Assembly (NCBI RefSeq): GCF_013346935.1
Contig: NZ_JAAEEB010000002.1
Location: 1-64,000, forward strand
From: Lactobacillus melliventris
Lineage (GTDB): Bacteria > Bacillota > Bacilli > Lactobacillales > Lactobacillaceae
DNA length: 64,000 nt
Direction of reading: 5' to 3'
This document shows positions 28,576 to 37,408 of this stretch, piece after piece. A model generated the notes under the pieces. That model was not told the origin of the DNA, searched no databases, and saw only the letters and a list, made by a program, of their open reading frames with translations. The translations under genes and the position numbers were made by a program. The first letter of the stretch is position 1, and the number at the start of each line of letters is the position of its first letter.

Positions 28576-28728
28576 ATGAACCATAAAAAGATAAAACACG
28601 CAAAAAAAGAGTTAACAATAAAGTTAACTCTCAGTATTATGATAATACCGTTTTTAGTACTATACTCTGATCAAAGAACAATTAGTACTAATAATTATCA
28701 TATATCTGTTAACATTACTTTACAGTAA
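28576..28728 (+). CDS. Small peptide with N-terminal basic/hydrophobic segment (unknown)
   Basis: 50 codons with a near-perfect Shine-Dalgarno (AAAGGAGGTG, five bases before ATG). The start is very basic (MNHKKIKHAKKEL), followed by a hydrophobic run (LTLSIMIIPFLVLY) and a polar 20-residue tail ending NITLQ. It could be a signal-like precursor, a single-pass membrane peptide, or the surviving N-terminus of a decayed gene. It has a consensus-like promoter and a downstream terminator at 28862. I recognise no family. Confidence 0.55.
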   Translation: MNHKKIKHAKKELTIKLTLSIMIIPFLVLYSDQRTISTNNYHISVNITLQ

Positions 28729-28861
28729 TTCAACTATTATTGCAAGAATTAGATAAATATAGAAGCTTACCTAAGTTTCTTGCGTTATCATTATTGTTTT
28801 AGATGATTGTTAGATCAATAATTATTTATCTAATTTGTATGATAAATTATTTAATCATAGC

Positions 28862-28905
28862 TCAGGACTAACTTCCGATATTTGATCGGAGTTAGTCCTT
28901 TGTTT
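28862..28905 (+). terminator. Terminator hairpin (family shared with 44411)
   Basis: GGACTAACTTCCGAT / ATCGGAGTTAGTCC followed by TTTGTTTA. Its stem and left flank (AGCTCAG) closely resemble the hairpin at 44411-44455. It sits exactly at the point where a truncated TetR reading frame begins. Confidence 0.8.
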
Positions 28906-29298
28906 ATTGAATTACAGCAAGACTTTATCGGTAGTCTTTCCCAATATCAAGCTTTGGATGCATTGGTCACTTTTATTGTCAAAGACCAACTTAAGTTTAT
29001 TAAAGCCAACTTTGACTTTATCAAGCTGCTTTTACAAGAAATACTGACTGACCCCAAATTACTGCAATATTTTAAAGACTTAATCAGTAAAGAAACTGAT
29101 TTTATTAATGTGTTCAATGGTTGGAAACAAAAATTTTCTGAAATTGATCCGAAATTGATACCAATTACAATAATTAGAGCAATTATTGGACCCATTGGTG
29201 CCTTTGCCTTGCAAACGGATTTCTTTAACTATCAAGGAGACACTATTAGCGATTATAGTTTGATTAAAAAACAAATTATAGCTGGACTAACCAATTAA
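28900..29298 (+). pseudogene. TetR-family regulator, C-terminal remnant only
   Basis: About 130 residues resembling the ligand-binding half of a TetR/AcrR regulator (KFIKANFDFIKLLLQEIL, PITIIRAIIGPIGAFA). The N-terminal HTH is missing: the frame runs straight out of the terminator hairpin at 28862-28905, and its only upstream start is a TTG inside that hairpin with no RBS. It is therefore almost certainly a decapitated gene rather than a short protein. Confidence 0.75.
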
Positions 29299-29745
29299 GA
29301 GCAATTTAGTTTTACATAAAAAGACTAGGACTTTTTGTACTGAGCCCTAACACTTTAAGAAAATAGCAAAAAAATAAACTGGTGTTTAACCTCATTACTT
29401 TAATGTTTATTGTAATCACCGGTTTATATACCGACCACATATTGGTGCAATAACAGGAGTTTTAATGCTCTGTTTCCTTAATTTAATAACTGATATCAAA
29501 TCCTTGTCTGTTAACGCCATGAAATGTGATTAAAGCATTAAATAATTTTGTTATGTTAATTATTTATATTTTCTTGGTTAAAGTATGTTGGTTTTTCGCC
29601 ATTCTATGAGCAATTGCAGTTTTTCTAAATCAAGATTCCTTTTAGTTACACTGCATATCTCAAATAGAAAAGCACCACTAAAAAAGCTCCAACGTTTGCT
29701 TAACATTGAAGCTCAATATTACATCAGTTTGCCAAAAATTAGCTA
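29299..29745. other. Degenerate region, possible membrane-protein remnant
   Basis: 447 bp between the TetR remnant and the PTS operon. Short hydrophobic plus-strand stretches broken by stops (for example VMLIIYIFLVKVCWFF near 29550-29605) hint at a decayed membrane protein that may once have been the TetR target. An open plus-strand frame at 29585-30070 is antisense to the IID gene for most of its length and is not a gene. No clean feature. Confidence 0.35.
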
Positions 29746-30603
29746 TTACAAAAATTTAATTAGTACACCCACCGTAGCTACTAGAGTCAATATTAGAATT
29801 ACTTTGTTAGCGCTCATCCTTTTAGATGAAATCAGCCAAAAAGTAAATAAAACTGCAACTAGAGGTAATAGTCCCGGGAAGAATCCATCAATAATTGTTT
29901 CAAGTGGCTTGGTTTGTGAACCAAAAGGAATCTTGACAGTTGTTTTTAAAGCAATTGTCGAAGCGGCAAGACCACCGATAACAATTGTACCTAAAACTGT
30001 AAACATGTTCGTCAGACGCTTAGCACTTTCACCAACAATTTTGTCTACAGCAGACACACCTAACTTATAACCACCTTTAAAGCAAACTACTTCTACAATA
30101 GTAATAATCACCGCATAAGTTACGATGTAAAATAGCGGACCTAAGGGACTGCCACCTTTAGATAGACCCATGGCAATTGATAAGAGCGTGGGAATTAGAA
30201 TACCCTGCATCAGTGAGTCACCAATACCAGCTAAGGGTCCCATCAATGAAGCCTTAACATCGACCGGCATCTCTTCGCTGACGTTAGTGTTGCCCATACC
30301 AATTTGTTCTTCTAGTGAGGCTACAATACCATTAACCAGCTGTCCGGTTTGTGGTTCCGTATTATAAAAAGGCGAATGCCGCTTAAGCAACCGCTGATAG
30401 GCTTTATCATTATTTTTATAATATTTATTGCCTAAAGGCATATATGAAACCGCCCACGCAGCGCCGTGCATTTTTTCATAACTCATAGCAGATTCAGGCA
30501 AGAACATATATCTTAAAAAAATTGACCGTAATTCTTTTTTAGTTAAGCGCTCAGGTTTAGCTGGTTGGACTACCGACGTTTGTTTATCATCTTGATTAGC
30601 CAT
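29746..30603 (-). CDS. PTS system mannose-family IID component
   Basis: 285 residues. Starts with a charged segment then KKELRSIFLRYMFLPESAMSYEKMHGAAW, the IID N-terminal block, and carries GPLAGIGDSLMQG; membrane helices near the C-terminus. RBS AAGGAGG. With IIC it forms the membrane channel of a mannose-type PTS. Last gene of a five-gene operon (GntR, IIA, IIB, IIC, IID). Sugar unknown; the DeoC-type aldolase upstream is the only metabolic clue. Confidence 0.93.
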   Translation of the reverse strand: MANQDDKQTSVVQPAKPERLTKKELRSIFLRYMFLPESAMSYEKMHGAAWAVSYMPLGNKYYKNNDKAYQRLLKRHSPFYNTEPQTGQLVNGIVASLEEQIGMGNTNVSEEMPVDVKASLMGPLAGIGDSLMQGILIPTLLSIAMGLSKGGSPLGPLFYIVTYAVIITIVEVVCFKGGYKLGVSAVDKIVGESAKRLTNMFTVLGTIVIGGLAASTIALKTTVKIPFGSQTKPLETIIDGFFPGLLPLVAVLFTFWLISSKRMSANKVILILTLVATVGVLIKFL

Positions 30604-30615
30604 TATTTTGCCTCC

Positions 30616-31461
30616 TTAGAATAAATCTGCATCCTCGTATTCATCTTCTGTTTGGATAGCTTTTTCTGCATCAGATGAATTACTACTATTATTACTGCTA
30701 GTTCTACCAGATATCTGGTAAACAAGATAGGCAATTAAAACAGCAATAAATACTAAGCCAATAGTACTCATTTTGGCAAAAGCAATCATTGCAAAACCAA
30801 ATAGAAAGTAGATTAATTGCAGCTTATTTTTAATTAGCATATTCATTAGCATTGCAATACCAAGAGCAGGCAGTAATCCGCCCAGTACTGTGATAATACT
30901 GGTTATTTGCGTTGGAATTACCTTGAGTAAAGCTTCAACTGCTCCTCTGCCAAAGTATATTGCAGCCCATATTGGCACTGCACGTACCAAGAAAGTAATA
31001 ATTTGTGGCCAAACAACTTGGTCCATAATAAGAGCATGTTTATTAAAACGGTCAATGTCACGATCGGCTCTATGATTAAAATAGGAAAAGCCTGCCATTC
31101 TTAAGTTATAAAAAATCAGACCAAACGTTTGACCAATAAAAATAGCGAGGGTAACTGCAATTGCAGGATCTTTAGTTGTAGCCATTGCTAATCCAATTCC
31201 GCCATAAGAAGCATAAGTGATTTCCGTACTTGAAGTTCCACCAGTATGCATTGTCGCAATGAAAACCGCTTGTACGGCTAACCCACAAAGTATACCTGCT
31301 TTAACATCTCCAAAAATCAAACCACACAAGAAGCCTGCAATTAAGGGTCTGCCTAAAATATAGAATCCGTAGGCAACGCCACCCATAACGATACTATCAA
31401 CTGCTCCCAAGTACCCGAGAATACCAACTAAAGCAGCTTGCCAAAAAAGAGCCATATTCAT
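30616..31461 (-). CDS. PTS system mannose-family IIC component
   Basis: 281 residues, multi-helix. Typical IIC features: AVDSIVMGGVAYGFYILGRPL and GDVKAGILCGLAVQ. The C-terminal ~30 residues form an acidic Ser/Asn-rich tail, longer than in many IICs. RBS AAGGAGGGA. Twelve bases before IID and two after IIB. Confidence 0.93.
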   Translation of the reverse strand: MNMALFWQAALVGILGYLGAVDSIVMGGVAYGFYILGRPLIAGFLCGLIFGDVKAGILCGLAVQAVFIATMHTGGTSSTEITYASYGGIGLAMATTKDPAIAVTLAIFIGQTFGLIFYNLRMAGFSYFNHRADRDIDRFNKHALIMDQVVWPQIITFLVRAVPIWAAIYFGRGAVEALLKVIPTQITSIITVLGGLLPALGIAMLMNMLIKNKLQLIYFLFGFAMIAFAKMSTIGLVFIAVLIAYLVYQISGRTSSNNSSNSSDAEKAIQTEDEYEDADLF

Positions 31462-31463
31462 TT

Positions 31464-31970
31464 TTATCCCTCCTTGGCTTTCAACTCATCATAGTGCTTT
31501 TTAACCTCAGGCCACGTCTTTTTCTTTTCATCTGGAATCAGTTGGAAAGAAATATTTATGCCATGGTTATACATGTAGTCAAATGCTTCATAATCTTTAT
31601 CATCAAGGGCTAAAGTTCTTTCAACGACTATTGCCCCCTCACGCGTATTCATTGGTCCTACATTCAGTTCATTACCCCAATCAGCTCCATTTTGCAAAAG
31701 TTTAGCGAAAGTTTGAGGTGAATTTGATATTAAGAAAAAGTTTTTGTTTGACTGTACCCCCTTTTTAATTATTTCTGGACCTTTATCATCGCTAAATATA
31801 CCTACTTTTAGGTTTCCAGCTGCTGCTTTTAAAACTTTTGTTCTGAGTTTATCGTGAATGATCTTATCACCCACTACTAAGAAACCATCTATGGGTCTTT
31901 CCTTCGACCATCTTGTCGTGGTTTGACCATGTATCACACGGTCATCCACTCTAGCTAATGTTATTGCCAT
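31464..31970 (-). CDS. PTS system mannose-family IIB component
   Basis: 168 residues, soluble. Phosphorylated His14 in the motif RVDDRVIHGQTTTRW; C-terminal SFQLIPDEKKKTW block. Receives phosphate from IIA and passes it to the sugar. Gap to IIC is two bases. Confidence 0.93.
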   Translation of the reverse strand: MAITLARVDDRVIHGQTTTRWSKERPIDGFLVVGDKIIHDKLRTKVLKAAAGNLKVGIFSDDKGPEIIKKGVQSNKNFFLISNSPQTFAKLLQNGADWGNELNVGPMNTREGAIVVERTLALDDKDYEAFDYMYNHGINISFQLIPDEKKKTWPEVKKHYDELKAKEG

Positions 31971-31990
31971 AGAGAAACACCTTCCTCTAG

Positions 31991-32404
31991 CTAAAATTCA
32001 ATATCTTGATTTGTGTCAGCTGTTTCTTTAGCTACACAAACTCCTTCCTTACCGAATTTTTCAGCTAAATCTGTGATTTCATCTAAACTCGGCTTGCTAG
32101 TTAGTGACAGGCCGACTTCCAAAAGCATAGGCAAATTAAGACCCGCTACAACTCTAATCTTTTGCGGGTTTTGAAGATATTTTGCAAAGCACTCGTTATA
32201 TGGCGAGCCACCCTTAATATCGCAAAGGATTAATAAATCATCTGTTTCTTGATCTATTATGTGAGCAAGTTCTTTTTTAAATTGACCAGTATCATCAGAA
32301 CTTAGTCCTAAATACTTAATCTGATTAGTTGAACCTGCAAGCATTTGATAACTGTTATAAATACCTTTTGCCATATTCCCGTGTGTTGTAATTAAGATCT
32401 TCAT
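31991..32404 (-). CDS. PTS system mannose-family IIA component
   Basis: 137 residues. Active-site His8 in ILITTHGNMAKGIYNS; DIKGGSPYNEC block. Phosphorylated by HPr. It is the only IIA-Man in the window, and the second mannose-type PTS (59251-61400) has none, so it could serve both. Confidence 0.93.
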   Translation of the reverse strand: MKILITTHGNMAKGIYNSYQMLAGSTNQIKYLGLSSDDTGQFKKELAHIIDQETDDLLILCDIKGGSPYNECFAKYLQNPQKIRVVAGLNLPMLLEVGLSLTSKPSLDEITDLAEKFGKEGVCVAKETADTNQDIEF

Positions 32405-32414
32405 TATTTGTACC

Positions 32415-33155
32415 TTACCTATATAAAATAGAAGTGACTTTATATTGATCAGTTCTAAGCAAAGCGTCAGAGCATTCTATCGGCTCATCATCCGCTGCAA
32501 AAGTAACTTGATTTAATTCTAAAGCAGCATCATTTGGTGCCAATTCCATTATTTTTGCCTGTTTTTTGTTTAGATTACGTGCTGAAAAATTCCTAATACC
32601 ATATTTAATTTTTATTCCTGCATCTTTTTCTATTGCAGCAAATAAAGCAACATTATTAAAATCTACTTTTGCTATTTTCGGACACTTATCCAGAGAAATC
32701 CAGTTAAAAGTAAGTATAGCCGGAGTGTCTTCAACACTTCTGAGACGCACCAAATATAATACTTCCTGTTCTTTACCTATTTTTAACTTTTTCTGGATTT
32801 CCTTCGTAGGTTTGACAATCTTCTTTTCTATTACTTGCGTGGAAAAATTAATATTTTTTGCTTTCATAGTTTCGGCATACGAGACTAATTCTTGCGCAAA
32901 AGGATAAGAAATCTGCGGTTTTGTCACAAAAGTTCCCTTACCTTGGACTTTTTCCAAAGTACCTTCTTTGACTAGCAAAGAGATTGCTTTTCTAACAGTC
33001 CCTCGTGCTACTCCGAGATTGTCAACAAACCATTTTTCAGACGGGATTTTGTCGCCCGGTGTTAATATTTTTTTATTAATGTCTGTCTTTATTTGGTTTG
33101 CAATTTGCTGATAAATGGATATTGGAGAATTATTATCTATTGATATATTACTCAT
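32415..33155 (-). CDS. GntR-family regulator with UTRA domain
   Basis: 246 residues. Winged-helix N-terminus (YQQIANQIKTDINK, PSEKWFVDNLGVARGTVRKAI) followed by a UTRA effector domain, the HutC/TreR subgroup, which usually senses the phosphorylated sugar. First gene of the PTS operon, ten bases before IIA, so it is very likely the local repressor and autoregulated through the dyad at 33217-33227. Confidence 0.93.
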   Translation of the reverse strand: MSNISIDNNSPISIYQQIANQIKTDINKKILTPGDKIPSEKWFVDNLGVARGTVRKAISLLVKEGTLEKVQGKGTFVTKPQISYPFAQELVSYAETMKAKNINFSTQVIEKKIVKPTKEIQKKLKIGKEQEVLYLVRLRSVEDTPAILTFNWISLDKCPKIAKVDFNNVALFAAIEKDAGIKIKYGIRNFSARNLNKKQAKIMELAPNDAALELNQVTFAADDEPIECSDALLRTDQYKVTSILYR

Positions 33156-33190
33156 AGGGATTCATTCCTTCTTTAAAAGTTATTTATTTA

Positions 33191-33228
33191 TAGTATAATC
33201 TTTGTTTTTATTATAAAGTATTATACTA
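33191..33228. promoter_or_regulatory. GntR operator(s) in the PTS operon promoter
   Basis: AGTATTATACT at 33217-33227 is a perfect dyad around a central T. A degenerate copy (AGTATAATCTT) starts at 33192, so arms TAGTATAAT and ATTATACTA face each other 20 bp apart. The position just upstream of the first gene suits a HutC-type repressor. Confidence 0.55.
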
Positions 33229-33259
33229 TTCACCCTAAAAGCAATATAGCTAAATAAAA

Positions 33260-33952
33260 TTAATCAGCTATAGAATCATTCTTTTCCTTTATCCCAGTGA
33301 TAATTTGGGGACCTGCGCTCGTACCCAGTAATGATGCTCCTGCTTCAAGCAAAGATAGAGCCTGCTGTCTGGTTCTAATACCGCCGGAAGCTTTTACTTC
33401 ACATTTATCTTGAGCAATTCTCTTTAATAATTGAATGTCATCAATGGTTGCGTGACCACCTTTACCCCAACCACTAGAGTTTTTTAGATAAGTAGCACCA
33501 GCATCCCTGGCAAGTTCAGCTGCCTTAATCTTTTCTGGACGTGTCAACATACCAAATTCGAGCATAATTTTAACAATCTTGCCATTTGCCGCCTTAACTA
33601 CTGCAGCAATTTCATTTTGGTATTCATCGTACATACCAGCTTTTAAAAAACCAACATTAGGCATCCAGTCAAGTTGATCCGCACCATCTGCAAAGCATTG
33701 TTGAGCCTCAAACACCTTAACTTCTGTCTTTTGTGCTCCCATTGGAAAACTCATACATGTAGCAACTTGAATGTTGGTTCCTTTTAGTTCTTTCTTTGCA
33801 AGAGTGACCCATTGCGGCTGAATCATTACACCATTAAAACCAAAGTGCTTACAATCATCACACAAACCTCTTATATCATCCGGTGTTAATTCCGGATTAA
33901 CATTAGTATGTTGAATCTTAGACGCCAATTCTTTATCCGACAAATTTAACAT
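33260..33952 (-). CDS. deoC: Deoxyribose-phosphate aldolase (DeoC/FbaB-type class I aldolase)
   Basis: 230 residues. TIM-barrel class I aldolase: Schiff-base Lys in TYLKNSSGWG, second Lys in VKASGGIRT, phosphate-binding C-terminal GTSAG. The Asp block reads ADQLDWMPNVG, not the ADEVDVV form of enterobacterial DeoC, so it belongs to a divergent DeoC branch. Expected reaction: 2-deoxyribose 5-phosphate to glyceraldehyde 3-phosphate and acetaldehyde, but another substrate is possible. A perfect cre site lies 44 bp upstream and a PTS operon starts about 100 bp downstream on the same strand. Confidence 0.82.
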   Translation of the reverse strand: MLNLSDKELASKIQHTNVNPELTPDDIRGLCDDCKHFGFNGVMIQPQWVTLAKKELKGTNIQVATCMSFPMGAQKTEVKVFEAQQCFADGADQLDWMPNVGFLKAGMYDEYQNEIAAVVKAANGKIVKIMLEFGMLTRPEKIKAAELARDAGATYLKNSSGWGKGGHATIDDIQLLKRIAQDKCEVKASGGIRTRQQALSLLEAGASLLGTSAGPQIITGIKEKNDSIAD

Positions 33953-33996
33953 AATAAACCACCTTTCATATTGATTAGATTATTTTGAGCAATTGC

Positions 33997-34010
33997 TGTA
34001 ATCGCTTACA
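33997..34010. promoter_or_regulatory. cre site (CcpA) upstream of deoC
   Basis: TGTAATCGCTTACA matches TGWNANCGNTNWCA at every position. Located downstream of the deoC promoter, a repressing position. Confidence 0.85.
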
Positions 34011-34014
34011 GTTA

Positions 34015-34044
34015 TATATAAACATTTATAGACGTCTATGTCAA
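34015..34044 (-). promoter_or_regulatory. deoC promoter with a palindrome in its spacer
   Basis: Minus strand -35 TTGACA (34044-34039), 18-bp spacer and a TATATA-like -10 (34020-34015). A perfect 12-bp palindrome ATAGACGTCTAT (34028-34039) lies in the spacer, suggesting a second, operon-specific regulator in addition to CcpA. Confidence 0.6.
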
Positions 34045-34212
34045 GAGAAAATTAAGATTAATTTTTTTAGTAAGACAACTTCCTACCTAAGTCCCTTTAC
34101 TACCAATGCTCTTCACCTATTTACTTAGTATTTTTTTGTTTAATTAGCTTAAACTGTTTTTAAATTACTCAATACCGAATCACTTCAAATATGACTGTTT
34201 CAAAAAGTAAAT

Positions 34213-34243
34213 AAAAATAGCTATCACACTGATAGCTATTTTT
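34213..34243. terminator. Terminator after the NatB-like permease gene
   Basis: AAAAATAGCTATC, loop ACACT, GATAGCTATTTTT. Perfect 13-bp stem. Confidence 0.92.
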
Positions 34244-34250
34244 ACATTAT

Positions 34251-35474
34251 TTATGCTTTACTATATGCCAGCCCTCGTTTTAATCTCTGCCAAAAGCTGG
34301 TATCTTCAGTTTGCAAAATTACGCCTTGATAGATTTTACTAATGTATACTGTCATGCCAGTAATACTTACTATTAAAATTACCAGAGACAAAATAACTTC
34401 CATATTACCCACATGACCATTAATTATCCGAATTGGCATCATGAATGAAGAAAAGAATGGCACATAGGATAATACTTGTGGCAAAATTTGTTCGGGGTTA
34501 GAAATAAAGGCAAGCGACAGGAAAAAGGCAATAAGGGAAATCATCGTAGTGCCTTGAGCAGCTTTTGAAGAATCTTCTGGCTTGGCTACTAAAGCTCCTG
34601 AAAAAGCTGCCAATATCGTATAAATAATTACACCAAGAATCAGGAAAATGAGATTGACATTTACCAAATTACCCAGAATTTTATTTATTACTACCTGGTT
34701 GTCATGCATAAATGAAGCCGTAATTTTTGCATGTAAAGCCCAGCGGTAAGTGGCCCAGCCGCCAACAATATAGATTAAAAGTTGCGTAATAATTACACCA
34801 AAAATGCCCAGAATTTTGCCTAAGAAATATTTTGCCGCAGTTGTACTGGAGAAAATGATTTCCATAATCTTCGTACCCTTTTCAGAAGCTATTTCTTGAG
34901 CTGTAATGCTACTGTAGGAAAGCAAAACCATGTAAACGACCATAATCACTATAATTAATGACACCATTTTAGCCAGTTTATCGCCCAGCTGCTTTTTCTG
35001 AAGTACTTCGCGATATCTTGGCTGCTGCTGTAAGGCTTTAATTTGACGTGGCGCCAATTGCGCTTGCTGCAAATTAAGCTGACTCTGCAAGACTTGTAAA
35101 TAACTTTTTACTTTAGGCTTCAATTCATCATCAATGGGTGACGCTCCGTGATAAATGGCCTTAACCTGCTTTTTTTGCGTCTCAAATACCAGGTAACCAT
35201 CAATCTTTTCTTTTTTGACAGCCTTTTTAGCAGATTTAGCGGTTTTAATTTTAGCATCAACATATTTATCATTGTTTTTAATAAAGTTTTGGCGAACTTG
35301 CTCATTGGAACTGATAACTGCAATCTGGCTGTCTGGATCAGAACTAGCACCGATAGCTCCTCCTAAAGCACTACATCCAATTATGAAAAATGGTCCTAAA
35401 ATTAAAAGCAGAAAAGACCAAGACTTAACTTGATGCCAATAAGTTTGCAGTGTTACGGTCCATAACTTATTCAT
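34251..35474 (-). CDS. ABC-2 transporter permease, NatB/YhaP-like
   Basis: 407 residues from ATG 35474, which overlaps the ATPase stop by eight bases; the longer frame to 35552 runs inside the ATPase gene and is rejected. One N-terminal helix (SFLLLILGPFFIIGC), an extracytoplasmic domain of ~130 residues rich in Lys/Gln, then five or six helices. NatAB-type exporters expel sodium or toxic compounds; the substrate here is unknown. Confidence 0.9.
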   Translation of the reverse strand: MNKLWTVTLQTYWHQVKSWSFLLLILGPFFIIGCSALGGAIGASSDPDSQIAVISSNEQVRQNFIKNNDKYVDAKIKTAKSAKKAVKKEKIDGYLVFETQKKQVKAIYHGASPIDDELKPKVKSYLQVLQSQLNLQQAQLAPRQIKALQQQPRYREVLQKKQLGDKLAKMVSLIIVIMVVYMVLLSYSSITAQEIASEKGTKIMEIIFSSTTAAKYFLGKILGIFGVIITQLLIYIVGGWATYRWALHAKITASFMHDNQVVINKILGNLVNVNLIFLILGVIIYTILAAFSGALVAKPEDSSKAAQGTTMISLIAFFLSLAFISNPEQILPQVLSYVPFFSSFMMPIRIINGHVGNMEVILSLVILIVSITGMTVYISKIYQGVILQTEDTSFWQRLKRGLAYSKA

Positions 35475-36363
35475 GTTGTTCACCAGCTTCCATTCTGAAT
35501 ATTTCGTCAAGTGTTGGTGGTTGCTGCCGGAACTCTTCAACATATTCGCCATTTGTCAATGCGTCAAAGACTTCCGAACCACTATTTTCATTGTCAATTC
35601 GCAAAAGATATTGGCCATGCGCTTTCTTTTCCACTTTTTTAACGTGAGGGAGCTGCTGCAATTCTGCAAGCGACTTAGTAGTTTTGCAGTAAATTTCTGT
35701 TTTACCAAATGAGTCACGAACAGCGTCAACTGTACCACTTAAAACAACTTGTCCCTTTTTCAACATGATCAAACTATCGCAGATTTCTTCAACGTTTGAC
35801 ATATCGTGACTGGAAAAGATAATTGCTGCATTATTCTTTTTAGCATCTAAAACTGCGTTTTTAAGCAAATCTGCATTTACCGGATCCAAACCACTAAAGG
35901 GCTCATCCAAAATAATTAATTGGGGCTGATGAATTAAGGTACAAATTAATTGCACCTTCTGCTGATTACCCTTCGAAAGTGTTTTTATTTTGTCACTTTT
36001 CTTACCCTGCACATCAAAGCGTTTCAGCCAGTCATCAATTTGCGGTTTTATTTCTTTTGCTGGGCGGCTTTTTAACTGCGCCAAATAAATAATTTGCTGT
36101 TCAATAGTCATTTTGGGCAGTAAACTACGTTCTTCTGGTAAGTAGCCGATAGTATCAAAAGTTTTTTCAGTAATGGGCTGATCTTCCCAAGTAATTTTTC
36201 CTTCATAGTGCAGAAAGTTTAAAATACTATGGAAAGTCGTAGTTTTCCCTGCGCCATTTTGACCAATCAAACCCATGATTTCACCAGGCTGAATGGTAAA
36301 GTTAACGTCTTTAAGAGCCTGAAAATCACCAAAACGCTTACTTAAATGTTCTACTTTTAGCAT
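35467..36363 (-). CDS. ABC transporter ATP-binding protein, NatA-like
   Basis: 298 residues from ATG 36363 (GGAGGGAG upstream). Walker A GLIGQNGAGKTT, signature LSKGNQQKVQ, Walker B LIILDEPFSGLD, switch SSHDMSNVEEI, and the C-terminal extension seen in NatA/YhaQ relatives. First gene of a two-gene operon with the permease. Confidence 0.93.
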   Translation of the reverse strand: MLKVEHLSKRFGDFQALKDVNFTIQPGEIMGLIGQNGAGKTTTFHSILNFLHYEGKITWEDQPITEKTFDTIGYLPEERSLLPKMTIEQQIIYLAQLKSRPAKEIKPQIDDWLKRFDVQGKKSDKIKTLSKGNQQKVQLICTLIHQPQLIILDEPFSGLDPVNADLLKNAVLDAKKNNAAIIFSSHDMSNVEEICDSLIMLKKGQVVLSGTVDAVRDSFGKTEIYCKTTKSLAELQQLPHVKKVEKKAHGQYLLRIDNENSGSEVFDALTNGEYVEEFRQQPPTLDEIFRMEAGEQHE

Positions 36364-36583
36364 AGCTCCCTCCTTTATTCTAATAACAATATAAGCAGAT
36401 TTTACCATATGCACTAATATAAGCGAAATAGTTTTTTAATTTAAGCAGACTTAAAGCAACAATATTTGCAATACTACTTTCATTCATTTTTTACTGCGTT
36501 TTAGGCCAAAATAAAAGGCTAAGAAATCATGTTAGCAAAGCATTAATTTATTAGCCTATTAAAATTTTATGATCAAAATATTT

Positions 36584-37261
36584 TTAGTGTAAGTTTGTAA
36601 TTGCCTGTGCAATAGGTACTGTGCCATTAGCAATATCAAATTCCTTTTGGTGTAATTTTCCCGTTAAAATAATGTCAGCAATCGTTTGGGCCACATCTTG
36701 ACGAGTAATTGTCATATCTGCAATAGAATCAGTAAAATGATCTGCCACTTTGATCTTTCCCGTTCCCTTTTGATTAGTCAGTGCCACTGGCCGCAAAATT
36801 GTATAGTCGAGTGAACTGTGCAATAACCACTGATCAGCATAATATTTTGCCGCATAGTAATAATTTTGCGGTCCTGCTGCTGGTGTATTATCCGACCAAA
36901 AGCTGCGATCGTCAGATTTAATTGCACTAATCATGATAAAACGGTGAATGTTAGTTTCTTTTGCCGCATTAATTGCTTTGACTGCTCCATCAAGGTCAAT
37001 CATCATCGTTGCATCAGCACCGGTTTTACCACCTGATCCGGCCGCAAACACTACTACATCAACCGTCTGCATGGCTTTTGCCAATTGCCCTTGCGGTCCT
37101 GCTAGATCAATAAATGCGGTAGTAATTCCCTTTTCTTGATAGGCTTTTTCCTGCTCATGGGAGCGCAAACCGGCAATGACTTGGCAAGTCGTACTTTCTT
37201 GTAAAATTTTTACCAATAATTGCCCAATTTGTCCGTGAGCACCAATTATCAGAACTTTCAT
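36584..37261 (-). CDS. NAD(P)-binding SDR-like protein (atypical short-chain dehydrogenase)
   Basis: 225 residues from ATG 37261 (GGAGTGA upstream). Rossmann motif LIIGAHGQIGQLL, FAAGSGGKTG, and YYYAAKYYADQ with the Tyr-Lys pair. Resembles YwnB/YtfG-like proteins, which act as quinone reductases or redox sensors. Single gene. Confidence 0.88.
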   Translation of the reverse strand: MKVLIIGAHGQIGQLLVKILQESTTCQVIAGLRSHEQEKAYQEKGITTAFIDLAGPQGQLAKAMQTVDVVVFAAGSGGKTGADATMMIDLDGAVKAINAAKETNIHRFIMISAIKSDDRSFWSDNTPAAGPQNYYYAAKYYADQWLLHSSLDYTILRPVALTNQKGTGKIKVADHFTDSIADMTITRQDVAQTIADIILTGKLHQKEFDIANGTVPIAQAITNLH

Positions 37262-37330
37262 TTTGTAATCACTCCATCCACAATAGTTCATTTTATTATA
37301 GTTTAACCACGTATTTCAAAAATGCATTAT

Positions 37331-37373
37331 AAAAGGGCTCTTGACTAATCACTATTAGTTTTAGAACCCTTTT
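37331..37373 (-). terminator. Terminator of treB
   Basis: AAAAGGGCTCT ... AGAACCCTTTT with inner ACTAA/TTAGT, just downstream of treB on the minus strand. Confidence 0.8.
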
Positions 37374-37408
37374 AGATAATTCAAATGTTTTATTAATTAA
37401 TCATATCA

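Noticed and set aside
29585-30070. 161-codon plus-strand frame
   Set aside because: Mostly antisense to the IID gene.
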